A stretch of DNA of 44,054 nt from an uncultured Methylophilaceae bacterium (lineage in GTDB: Bacteria > Pseudomonadota > Gammaproteobacteria > Burkholderiales > Methylophilaceae). Positions 18,290 through 26,500 of the stretch are shown here, one piece after another. The number at the start of each line of letters is the position of its first letter. The first letter of the stretch is position 1. Location: contig CAIQFD010000003.1 in the NCBI GenBank assembly GCA_903870995.1, positions 1 through 44,054 of the forward strand, in the 5' to 3' direction. The notes beneath the pieces are model-generated. The model saw only the letters and a list, made by a program, of their open reading frames with translations, searched no databases and was not told the origin of the DNA. A program made the position numbers and the translations under genes.

Positions 18290-19758
18290 GAGGTCTTAAC
18301 GATGCAATCTAACAAGGCATCTAAGTCTTGTTCTGTGGTGAATGGATTCATCAATGTTGTGCGAAGCCAAATGGTGCCGTGCAAGTCCACTTGGGTGAGA
18401 TGAAAGTCACCGCGCTGAATTAAATATTGGCGAATCTTGGTCATGCGCTCATTCACGATTGTGTCTGGTATGTCTTGTGGCAAATATCTAAAGCATACAA
18501 TGTTGGTGTCAGGAGGCATGAGTAATTCAAAATGGGCCGTCTGATTCACTTTTTCTGCGAATAACTTTGCTTTGGCAAAGGCCTCCTCAACCAGCATTCC
18601 CATCCCATCGGTGCCGTATAAAGAAAATGCGGTCCATAACTTTAGTGCCATCATTCGCTTGGTACACTCCAATGTACGGTAGCTCAGGTTAAACGCTTCG
18701 TCTTCGTGATGCTCGCCTTGAAACAAATACGATGCATCTTGGCTAAATGCGCTGTAGCTATGTTGTTCATTGCGGAATAACACCGCGGAAATCGCGGCTG
18801 GCATATACATTAATTTGTGACCATCCCAAACAACGGAGTCTGCGAGTGCAATACCAGCAAGTTTCTCGGCATGATTTTCTGAGAGTAGGGCAGATGCGCC
18901 GTGCGCGCCGTCGACATGAAACCACAACGCATTTGCTTGGCAATACTCTCCAATGACAAGTAGCGGGTCTATGCTACCTGTTGGCGTACAGCCAGCGTTC
19001 GCCACAACGGCAATAATCGTTTCTTTATTTTTGATGCAAGATTGGTGTGCGGTTTTTAGCGCGCTTAAATCAATTCTGCCCGCTTGGTCTGTTGCCAGCT
19101 TAATCACGCTATCGCTACCCAAACCCATAATGCCGGCAGCGCGCGATACTGAATAATGCGCATGCTCTGAAGATAAGATTTTTAGCTTGGCTTGGTTTGT
19201 GATGCCATCTTTCCAAATGTTGGAAGATGGATTTTCTCTACTGGTGCTCACTTGTCTCGCCACCAATAAAGCCGTTAAGTTTGCTTGTGCGCCACCTGAA
19301 GTCAGCACGCCACCAGCGTTTTTCCAACGCTCGCCATCGATCAAATTACATAGCCAACGAATCACTTGGCGTTCTAGCATTGTGGCACTGGGACCTGCTT
19401 CATATACTGCCATGGCCTGGTTGCTGAGTGCTGCAACCAAATCACATAGCGCTGCCATTGGAAGCGGTGTTGCAACTTGGTGACCCATATTGCGTGGATG
19501 GTGAATGGCTAGCGTCTTTGGCAAAATCTCTGCTTGGAGTTGCTTGATCAATCCTTCAGCATTGAACGTTGGTTTTTTGGGTAAAGGCGCTTGCCAATTC
19601 GCATCCTCGATATTTGGATTGTGCCAATTTAATACCTTTGAATTTCCAGTCAGGTTCGCTTCTAAATATGTGGTCAATACATCAATTAGCTGATGGCCTG
19701 TTTTAGAAAACTTCTCGGTATCAAACATTTCAGCGATGATTGGTTTGCTGTGCTTCAT
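18259..19758 (-). CDS. Group II PLP-dependent amino acid decarboxylase
   Basis: 499 residues. The fold is that of aromatic-L-amino-acid, glutamate and diaminobutyrate decarboxylases. The PLP lysine is K315 in VVWDGHKLMYMP, the pyridine-nitrogen aspartate is D283 in FHVDGAHGAS, and the ring-stacking histidine is about H201 in SEHAHYSVSRAAG. TSGGAQANLTALLVAR (153-168) binds the phosphate. The decarboxylated substrate cannot be told from the motifs. It would turn an amino acid into an amine in the cytoplasm. It lies three bases downstream of the 2OG-oxygenase gene on the same strand, probably one operon. The 3' end overlaps the epimerase gene by 31 bases. Confidence 0.82.
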   Translation of the reverse strand: MKHSKPIIAEMFDTEKFSKTGHQLIDVLTTYLEANLTGNSKVLNWHNPNIEDANWQAPLPKKPTFNAEGLIKQLQAEILPKTLAIHHPRNMGHQVATPLPMAALCDLVAALSNQAMAVYEAGPSATMLERQVIRWLCNLIDGERWKNAGGVLTSGGAQANLTALLVARQVSTSRENPSSNIWKDGITNQAKLKILSSEHAHYSVSRAAGIMGLGSDSVIKLATDQAGRIDLSALKTAHQSCIKNKETIIAVVANAGCTPTGSIDPLLVIGEYCQANALWFHVDGAHGASALLSENHAEKLAGIALADSVVWDGHKLMYMPAAISAVLFRNEQHSYSAFSQDASYLFQGEHHEDEAFNLSYRTLECTKRMMALKLWTAFSLYGTDGMGMLVEEAFAKAKLFAEKVNQTAHFELLMPPDTNIVCFRYLPQDIPDTIVNERMTKIRQYLIQRGDFHLTQVDLHGTIWLRTTLMNPFTTEQDLDALLDCIVKTSQALLFNIAE

Positions 19759-19761
19759 AAT

Positions 19762-20424
19762 TTAAACTGAGGTGCCCCTAGTTCTAAACCACCCCGTCAC
19801 GCTTATGCGTTCAGATTTGGCTGGCAATACTTCATGTAAAAAATCACTCGATAAAAACACCACTAAAGTCCCGCCTTGAGGGTTAATATCGATAAAGTTG
19901 GATTCGTCTTTTTTGTCGAGATACATTCTAAGTTGGCCGCCACTCTCAGATTTCCAATGGTCGTTGAGGTACAAAATACAGCTCACTTTGCGTTCCTCTT
20001 TGCCGATGAATTGGTCTAGGTGTTTTTGATAGCCTGCCCCTGCAGGGTAAATGGCGAAGTGACTTTCTAATTCAAACAAGCCCAAAAAGAAGGCTTGGTT
20101 AATCGCGAGTTGTAAATCTGACATGGCGGCTAAATAGACTTGTTCTGCATCGCTTGCCTGAGTGGCTTCTATCCAGCGAATAAAATCGCCGCGTATGGAT
20201 AGGGTTTCTATTTTTGCGATGCCAGTTGTTGCCTGATGCATCTCGCCAGTGCTTTGCAAATCCTTTGCTTGCTTGGCTAACGCTTGAATCGCCTCTCGGC
20301 TTAAAAACTGTTCAATCACTGCATAACCTTGTTTTGCAATGCTGTCGACAATAAGCGAGCTAGTTTTTTGTAGGACGGGGGAAGACATGCTCTGCATTAT
20401 AGCTTGATATGAGGTAAGCTTCAT
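19762..20424 (-). CDS. 2OG-Fe(II) oxygenase, prolyl 4-hydroxylase-like
   Basis: 220 residues from the ATG at 20424. The iron site HxD...H is visible: H135 and D137 in YQKHLDQF and H197 in DFLHEVLP, with an arginine shortly after (ERISVTGWFR) to bind 2-oxoglutarate. SCILYLNDHW and GGQLRMYLD are typical of the P4Hc domain. It uses O2 and 2-oxoglutarate to hydroxylate an unknown substrate, perhaps a protein or an amino acid. The frame is open to a TTG at 20442, but that lies in the tRNA promoter region. The ATGs at 20424, 20397 and 20388 are all possible starts, and none has a strong Shine-Dalgarno. It is first in an operon with the decarboxylase gene. Confidence 0.78.
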   Translation of the reverse strand: MKLTSYQAIMQSMSSPVLQKTSSLIVDSIAKQGYAVIEQFLSREAIQALAKQAKDLQSTGEMHQATTGIAKIETLSIRGDFIRWIEATQASDAEQVYLAAMSDLQLAINQAFFLGLFELESHFAIYPAGAGYQKHLDQFIGKEERKVSCILYLNDHWKSESGGQLRMYLDKKDESNFIDINPQGGTLVVFLSSDFLHEVLPAKSERISVTGWFRTRGTSV

Positions 20425-20453
20425 TTGCTTAATGGAAGCCAATACGCTAGAAT
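20425..20453 (+). promoter_or_regulatory. Candidate promoter of tRNA-Val
   Basis: TTGCTT (20425-20430) and TAGAAT (20448-20453) are spaced by 17 bases, with expected transcription start about 18 bases before the mature tRNA. It overlaps the N-terminal end of the divergent oxygenase gene if that starts at its most upstream codon. Confidence 0.5.
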
Positions 20454-20478
20454 TCGCACCTCTTTTGAAAAGACAAAT

Positions 20479-20555
20479 AGGCGGTTAGCTCAGTTGGTTA
20501 GAGCGCTTGGTCGACATCCAAGAGGTCAGCAGTTCGAATCTGCTACTGCCTACCA
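20479..20555 (+). tRNA. tRNA-Val (anticodon GAC), CCA encoded
   Basis: 77 bases fold as a complete cloverleaf. Acceptor: AGGCGGT with ACTGCCT (one G-U). D stem: GCTC/GAGC. Anticodon stem: CTTGG/CCAAG. T stem: AGCAG/CTGCT with loop TTCGAAT. Discriminator A and CCA are encoded. The anticodon loop is TCGACAT, which places GAC at positions 34-36, valine. Position 33 is C, where nearly all tRNAs have U. Counting from both arms gives the same register, so this is not an alignment artefact. Confidence 0.93.
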
Positions 20556-20593
20556 AACATATTGATAGACGATTTCCTTAGTATTTCATTCTG

Positions 20594-20618
20594 ACCTGCT
20601 TATTAAGCAGGTTTTTTT
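20594..20618 (+). terminator. Rho-independent terminator after tRNA-Val
   Basis: ACCTGCTT, a three-base loop ATT, AAGCAGGT, then TTTTTT. A strong eight-base-pair hairpin with a T-run, 38 bases downstream of the tRNA CCA. Confidence 0.92.
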
Positions 20619-20676
20619 ACGTCCAAAATCCCGCAAGTTTTACATGAATTGATGACGCTAGCGCGTTAAGTTTCCA

Positions 20677-20722
20677 TTGCAAAATTGATGAAAAAAGCGA
20701 TATTATCCGTCTTAGATAATAT
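20677..20722 (+). promoter_or_regulatory. Candidate promoter and dyad upstream of the response regulator
   Basis: TTGCAA (20677-20682) and TATTAT (20701-20706) are separated by 18 bases. The -10 element is inside an inverted repeat ATATTATC...GATAATAT (20700-20722, eight-base arms, seven-base centre). A second repeat, ATTCTTA...TAAGAAT (20721-20727 and 20743-20749), follows just before the start codon. These could be binding sites for autoregulation, but this is a sequence pattern only. Confidence 0.4.
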
Positions 20723-20766
20723 TCTTAGTTTCTTGTCATTGATAAGAATTAATACGAAAAAACAAT

Positions 20767-21369
20767 ATGATAAATTCTTCAGCTTCAAAAAATAACGGCG
20801 TAGTTAATAAGCACGTTTTTTTAATTGATGACGATGAGTTTATTCGCGCAAATTTATCAACGACTTTACGTGATGCTGATTATGAAGTGCACACATTTTC
20901 TAACCCTATCGAATTCCTACAAGCAGACTTAACATTATCGCCCGCTGTTATCTTGACTGACATGGTCATGCCTTTTATGACGGGAATTGAATTGCAAGCC
21001 GAACTTAATAAACGCTCTTCTTTTACGCCTATTGTTTTAATGAGTGGTGAAAGTAGCGTGGCGCAGAGCGTCACTGCCATGAAGCAGGGTGCGGTTGAGT
21101 TTTTGGTTAAGCCGTTCGATAAAGAGCACTTAATCGAGGCCATCGTTCGCGGGCATCAAATTCACGCACGAAAAATCTATGTGAATAATTTGCTGGCGAA
21201 ACTGACGCCCCGTGAGCGCGAGGTATTTGATATGTTGATTGAGGGGCACGGAAATTCAGCCTTGGTTCAGAATTTAGGGATTTCATTGCCGACAGCCAAG
21301 CAGCACAAATCTGAAGTCATGAGAAAACTCGATGTCAAATCTCTGGCTGACTTAATAAGCCTAATTTAA
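20767..21369 (+). CDS. FixJ-type response regulator (receiver plus LuxR HTH)
   Basis: 200 residues. Receiver domain about 15-130: acidic pocket D21-D23 (FLIDDDEF), phosphoacceptor D65 in ILTDMVMPFM, S93 in LMSGES, K115 in FLVKPFD. The C-terminal HTH (about 144-200), starting LAKLTPREREVFDMLIEGHG with recognition part SLPTAKQHKSEVMRKLDV, is the LuxR/FixJ type, so the product is a phosphorylation-controlled transcription factor. No histidine kinase is next to it in the window. It sits directly upstream of the TpsB/TpsA pair in the same orientation, with matching dyads before each of them. No clear Shine-Dalgarno is visible before the ATG. Confidence 0.88.
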   Translation: MINSSASKNNGVVNKHVFLIDDDEFIRANLSTTLRDADYEVHTFSNPIEFLQADLTLSPAVILTDMVMPFMTGIELQAELNKRSSFTPIVLMSGESSVAQSVTAMKQGAVEFLVKPFDKEHLIEAIVRGHQIHARKIYVNNLLAKLTPREREVFDMLIEGHGNSALVQNLGISLPTAKQHKSEVMRKLDVKSLADLISLI

Positions 21370-21396
21370 TGACTTCTAAATAAAAAATCAGGCTGC

Positions 21397-21414
21397 ATCC
21401 TACGAACGCATGAT
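21397..21414 (+). promoter_or_regulatory. 18-base dyad upstream of tpsB (candidate operator)
   Basis: ATCCTACGAACGCATGAT is an imperfect inverted repeat that matches the site before tpsA in 13 of 18 positions in the same orientation. Its first 14 bases are exactly the reverse complement of the last 14 of that site (23428-23441). A -10-like GAAAAT (21437-21442) begins 40 bases after the start of the dyad. Confidence 0.6.
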
Positions 21415-21463
21415 ACTTTTTGTTGGGGGTTTGTACGAAAATGCCACTGGTTTAAAAAGTATC
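21412..21463 (+). repeat. 10-base inverted repeat in the tpsB leader
   Basis: GATACTTTTT (21412-21421) and AAAAAGTATC (21454-21463) are perfect complements, 32 bases apart. The left arm starts within the 18-base dyad, and the right arm ends 44 bases before the tpsB ATG. It could be a DNA site or, if transcription starts upstream, an RNA hairpin. It has no T-run directly after, so it is not an obvious terminator. Confidence 0.55.
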
Positions 21464-21507
21464 AAAAAGCCGATTTTTAGACACTTTAATTGATAAAAGT
21501 AACTTTC

Positions 21508-23226
21508 ATGAACAATAAATCTCTCGTCCACTTTTTTGTACTCAGCGCGCTATCACTTATGGCGGAATCGGCATCTGCTGCGCAAGAGCAAGATGCTGGC
21601 GTATTGCAACGCCAACTTCAGGAGCAGGTTGAAAAATCTCGCCCTGAAGAAAAAATGCCCCAAGCTGAGCAGTCGGCTGAAAAAGTTGAAGTCGACCCTG
21701 CCGCGCAAAAAGTTGAGATTAAAGGATATCAGTTCAAAGGCAATACGCTGCTATCGAATGATGAACTGCAAACGATTGTTGAGTCTTGGAAAAACAAAGC
21801 ATTGACGCTTGCGGAGTTGAAAGATGTGACCGTTGCAATTCAAGAGGCCTATGCTAAAAAATCACGCATTGCGCAAGCCAGCGTTCCACCGCAAGAAATT
21901 CAAGATGGCTTATTGCTGGTTGAAATCGTTGAAGGAAAATTTGGTACTGCCCATGCTCAAGTGGTGGAGCAAGATAGAAAACTGCGTTTTCCAACGGAAA
22001 ATGCCGAAAAGTTTGTCACGCAAATCAATAAAAGTGGTCGTTATATTGATGCTCAAAACATTTACCGTAGTATTACGACGCTTAATGAATTGCCTGGCGT
22101 TCGCGCCTCTGGCAGTTTTGAGGCTGGTGAGGCTGTAGGCGTTAGTGACATTAAAGTGAGTCTTAGAAGCACGCCACTATTGAGTGGGCTAGTTGCCGCC
22201 TCCAATTATGGGTCAGCTAGCACAGGCGAGGCGCAGGCCATCGGTAACCTGAATATTAACAATCCATTTGGTATTGCTGACGTGATTCGGTTGGATGCTA
22301 TTCAATCGCAAGGCTCAAGCTATGTGCAAGGTTCATATATGCTGCCGCTTGCTTTTAACAGTCTTAAATTCGGCGTGCAAGCATCTTATCTTACTTATAA
22401 AACTTTATCTGATTGGTCACCTAAGCCTTCAGAAGGTGATGCTACTACCTTTGGATTTAATGCAACTTACGCATTAACAAGAAAGCCTGGTAAGCATTTG
22501 AGCCTTCGCGTTGCTTATGAAGATCGCGCATACAGCAACGAATCGGCGGGCGTTAAAATAAGTGAGTATGACGTAAACGCTTTGACGCTTGGGTTGAATG
22601 CTTATCTTGTGGATAGTGCAACTTCCTCCATTAATTTGGGTGTGAATGCTGTTTTTGGTGATTTGGATATTACCAACGCAGATCAGTTAGCTACCGATGT
22701 GAGAACAACTAAAACGCAAGGCTCTTTTGAAAAAATTACTTTTAACATTAGTCGTACACAAGAGCTCAGTATTTTGGAAAACACTAATTGGCTGGTTTCT
22801 GCCTATGGTCAGTTAGCCAGCAAAAATCTTAACTCAAGTGAGCAGTTCTATTTAGGTGGGCCATACGGCGTTCGCGCTTATCCTGTATCACAGGGTGGTG
22901 GTTCGCAAGGCGCGGTTGTAAGCACGGAATTGCAACGCTTTATTGCTGATGATTGGCTCGCAACAGTGTTTATCGATGTTGGTGTGGTTGAGCAATATAA
23001 AGACGTATTTCTAGGCTGGGCGGGGCAAAGCAATGCTAGCAATGTCTATACATTAGCTGCCACAGGTCTCACGCTTAAGTACACTTATAAAAACTTTACA
23101 CTTTTAGGTACTGGTGCGTACCGTATTGGGGATAACCCGCTTCACACTTTTACTGGTCAGCAGTTGAATGCTGATAATGATTATAAAGATGTTCAATTCT
23201 GGATTCGAGGAAGTTTAGATTTCTAG
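21508..23226 (+). CDS. TpsB-type outer-membrane transporter (ShlB/FhaC/HMW1B family)
   Basis: 572 residues from the ATG at 21508. The frame extends to a TTG at 21490, but the ATG gives a clean signal peptide (cut near residue 25, SASAA). A coiled, charged stretch follows (about 30-66), then a POTRA domain (about 67-145, VEIKGYQFKGNTLLSNDEL...LLLVEIVEGKFG), a second POTRA-like part, and a 16-strand barrel. LGGPYGVRAYP (about 450-460) is the conserved L6 VRGY-type motif, and the protein ends in FWIRGSLDF with the terminal phenylalanine of barrel proteins. It secretes the partner TpsA, encoded next, across the outer membrane. It is followed by its own terminator, so it is not obligatorily cotranscribed with the exoprotein gene. 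Confidence 0.92.
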   Translation: MNNKSLVHFFVLSALSLMAESASAAQEQDAGVLQRQLQEQVEKSRPEEKMPQAEQSAEKVEVDPAAQKVEIKGYQFKGNTLLSNDELQTIVESWKNKALTLAELKDVTVAIQEAYAKKSRIAQASVPPQEIQDGLLLVEIVEGKFGTAHAQVVEQDRKLRFPTENAEKFVTQINKSGRYIDAQNIYRSITTLNELPGVRASGSFEAGEAVGVSDIKVSLRSTPLLSGLVAASNYGSASTGEAQAIGNLNINNPFGIADVIRLDAIQSQGSSYVQGSYMLPLAFNSLKFGVQASYLTYKTLSDWSPKPSEGDATTFGFNATYALTRKPGKHLSLRVAYEDRAYSNESAGVKISEYDVNALTLGLNAYLVDSATSSINLGVNAVFGDLDITNADQLATDVRTTKTQGSFEKITFNISRTQELSILENTNWLVSAYGQLASKNLNSSEQFYLGGPYGVRAYPVSQGGGSQGAVVSTELQRFIADDWLATVFIDVGVVEQYKDVFLGWAGQSNASNVYTLAATGLTLKYTYKNFTLLGTGAYRIGDNPLHTFTGQQLNADNDYKDVQFWIRGSLDF

Positions 23227-23256
23227 TTTTTTGCAAAATTAAATTTCAGCGTTAAG

Positions 23257-23286
23257 AAAAAACCTCATCTTGATGAGGTTTTTTTT
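23257..23286 (+). terminator. Rho-independent terminator between tpsB and tpsA
   Basis: AACCTCATC (23261-23269), loop TT, GATGAGGTT (23272-23280), then six more T. A-run upstream and T-run downstream extend the stem. It lies 30 bases after the TpsB stop codon and separates the transporter from the exoprotein gene. Confidence 0.93.
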
Positions 23287-23555
23287 CGTCCTTTTTCATC
23301 AAACATCAGTGAATTTTTTGTTAAATAGTTTAAACAAATCTTAAATCATAGATTTTTACTCTCAAAAAAACTTCATTAACTCCCGCCTAGTTACATCTAA
23401 TTTCATTCATATTTTTCGCACCCATCCTGCGTTCGTAGGATTGTTTGCTTGATATATACGTGAGATTATCCGCGTCATGAAAAATTGTTAAAAAATTAAC
23501 AATTAAATTGTTCGACAGAACAAGCGAACACAAAAGAAAGCTTTTTATTTAACAA
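23287..23555 (+). promoter_or_regulatory. Long leader/promoter region of the giant exoprotein gene
   Basis: About 270 bases without a gene. It is AT-rich and holds, in order, an 18-base dyad (23424-23441), a possible promoter TTGTTT (23441-23446) and GATTAT (23464-23469) 17 bases apart, a perfect 9-4-9 hairpin AATTGTTAA...TTAACAATT (23483-23504), and a second hairpin TTGTTC-GACA-GAACAA (23508-23523). An in-frame TAA at 23550 blocks any upstream start. No strong Shine-Dalgarno precedes the ATG; AAAGAAAG is about 15 bases away. Confidence 0.6.
23424..23441 (+). promoter_or_regulatory. 18-base dyad upstream of tpsA (candidate operator)
   Basis: ATCCTGCGTTCGTAGGAT has perfect five-base outer arms (ATCCT/AGGAT) and a palindromic CG...CG core. 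The -10-like GATTAT begins exactly 40 bases after its start, the same as for the tpsB site. The consensus of the two is ATCCTRCGWWCGYAKGAT. The 3' end touches the -35 candidate, as in activator sites next to RNA polymerase. Confidence 0.6.
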
Positions 23556-26500
23556 ATGGTTGCTTCGGCTCACATGACTTTGCAAAAAATGCAAACGACT
23601 TATCGTCAAGATAAGCGTCATGGCGCCGCTTTGCCTGTGCGTTTTGCGAAAGCTTTGTCTGTTTCAGCGATGGCTGTTTTGTCGATTTTTGCAGCCGATA
23701 TTTATGCTGCGCCAGCCGCTGATGCATTACCAACAGGCGGTCAAGTTGCCGCTGGGCAAGCAACGATTTCTCAAGCTGGCAACAGCATGAATATCAACCA
23801 AACATCACAGCGTGCGGTGGTGAACTGGAATTCATTTGATGTAGGTAGCAATGCCACCGTGAATTTCAATCAACCGAATGCAAACTCAGCCACGCTTAAT
23901 CGCGTCAACAGTGCAACGCCATCGATGATTGACGGCGCTGTGAACGCCAATGGCCATGTGGTTTTTGTGAACCCAAATGGTGTTGTTTTTGGTAAGGGTG
24001 CGCAAGTCAATGCGGGTGGTATTACAGCGACAACAATGAACATTGCTGATGCTGAATTTATGGCTGGCGGCAAGCAAACTTACTCTGGCGGCACATCAGG
24101 TAAAGTGGTCAACCAAGGTAAAATCGTTGCCAATGGCGTGAATGGTTACATCGCTTTAATGGCACCAGAAGTGCGAAATGAAGGCGTGATGATGGCCACC
24201 ATGAGTGGGGCGAATGCCATTGCTTTGGTCGCTGGTCAAAAAGTTACTTTGTCATTTGATAACAATAAGTTAATTAATGTTTCAGTGGACGCTTCAGTGA
24301 TTAATGCCTTAATCGAAAATAAGCGTTTGATTAAGACAAATGGCGGTCAAATTATCATCGCTGCAAACTCAGCTTCAGACCTCAAAGCTTCGGTCATTAA
24401 TAACACTGGTGTCATCTCTGCAAGCGGCATCGATACTCGCGGTGGCAAGGTTGTGTTGACTGGCGGAATTGTTAATCAAAACGGTGTTGTTGCGGCGAAC
24501 TCAAAAGCGTCTTCAAGCACTTCAACAGCAAGTGATTTAGTCGGCGGAAATGTCACCATTTCTGGCGAGCAAATCAACCTCGGTTCAACATCAAAAACAG
24601 TGGCAAATGGCGTACACGGCGGTGGTCAAATTTTGGTGGGTACGGAAGTGAATCCAGCGCAAGCAAATTCAGCTTCAGCAAGCAACAAAATTGCTAGCAC
24701 TGTCAAGGTTGCAAGTGGTGCTGTGGTGGACGCTTCAGCGACACAAAAAGGTAACGGCGGCATGGTTGTTATTCACTCACAAAACAGCACTGAAATTCAC
24801 GGTGTAATTTCAGCAAATGGCGGTGCGATTTCAGGTAACGCTGGTGTGGTTCAAACTAGCTCAAATGGCCATGTCGTGATTGGTTCAACAGCACAATTAA
24901 ACGTAACTGCTTTGAATGGCCAATCTGGCACATGGAAATTGCAAGCAGGCCAAATCAATGTTGACCAAAACACAGCCAATGCAATCAGCGCTACCTTAAA
25001 CCAAGGTCATGTTTCATTGATTGCAACTGCTCAACAAGGCTTAAATGGCGACATCCAAATTAATGCGGATGTTGTTGTGCAAAAAATCTTGGGCGCAAAA
25101 AACTCAACATTGCGTTTGACTGCGGACGGCGTGATTGATGTGCAAGGTCAAATCAGCCATTTATTAGATGCGCCTTTAACCGTTGAAATGGTGGCGAGCG
25201 AATTTAATGCACAAGTAAACTCGATTATTGCGGCGAATGATTTAACGATTCATGTGACTGGTTCAGCAAATGTGTGGGGTGATTTGTTCGGTCAGGGTAG
25301 CCATCCATTTGTGAATGTTTTAGCTGGCGTGTTTAATTTGTTCGGTGCTATTTCTGCGAACAATACAAATGGCCAAGGTGGAAAAGTTCGTGTGAATGCA
25401 AACAACATTTACCTTAATTCAAGAAGCCGAATTGAAGCAAATGGCCAAAATGGTGGTGAAGTTATTTTGGTGGCGAGCGACACAATTGAAATTCAAAATG
25501 CAGAAATTCAAACCAATGGATCGAATGGTCGTGGCGGTTCAATTTCAATTTCTGGCGCACAAAAAACCTTGCTTGGTTCAGCAACAATTTCAGCAGTTGG
25601 TCTTCAGCAGGGTGGTAAGATCTTAATAGGTAATGATGCTAAAAACGGCACATTACCTTTTTCTGTTTATACAAGTCTTGATGCATTCACCATCATCAAC
25701 GCAGGTCAAATTAATCCAAATAGTCTTGCTGGCGGTTTTGTCGAAACCTCTGGTCAAACCCTCGGTTTACTCGCCGCAATCAATGCAGGTCGTGGAGGGA
25801 TGTGGCTGCTAGATCCAACTAACGTCACGATTAGTTCAACAGCTTCTACTGGCGGCACCCTAGCCGCAGCCCAAGGTCAAGCGACCACCTCAAATTTCAG
25901 CACCACCGATATTCAAAATGCAATCAATGCCGGAACCAGTGTCACAATTATTGCATCGGGCACGATTGCTCAAACAGCAAACTTAACTTTTGCCCCAGCT
26001 TCCGGTGTAAGCGTCAGTCTCACTTATAACAATCGTTCGGGAACTGGACAATCAATTACGCTTACCGGTACAACAACAAACACTGGCGCCGGAGAATTAA
26101 CGCTTAACTATTTAGCCAGCGGTCAAATCATTATTAATGGTGCAATCAACTCTACTGGTACAGGAAAAGTAAACGTAGTTGCTCAAACCACCTTTGCAAC
26201 AAATACATTATCGACATGTGCTAGTGGCACCTGTGCCAACATTTATAGTGGCACATCCGGAAGTATCACTACAAAAGGTGGTTATGTGGTGATGGATGCA
26301 ACTGGTGGAACAATTACTGGCACCGCAATTACTCCTGGTAGTATTCAAAATGCTCCGATCTGGTTATATGCAGGTATCAATACCACGAATACTGGTGGCT
26401 CAGGAAGTGGACCTGGGGGGGATTTTTCTCTTGCGTCCTCGACGAATCTAACAAACATCACGGCTTATCAGCCTTATATAGCAGTATTCAATATTGGGGG

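Noticed and set aside
20425-20442. TTG start for the oxygenase
   Set aside because: It is a weak start codon inside the probable tRNA promoter, and in-frame ATGs lie just downstream.
21412-21463. Terminator after the response regulator gene
   Set aside because: The stem is A/T-rich with a 32-base loop, and no T-run follows the right arm.
21490-21507. TTG start six codons upstream for the TpsB gene
   Set aside because: It would add MIKVTF before an otherwise complete signal peptide, and TTG has no better ribosome-binding site than the ATG at 21508.
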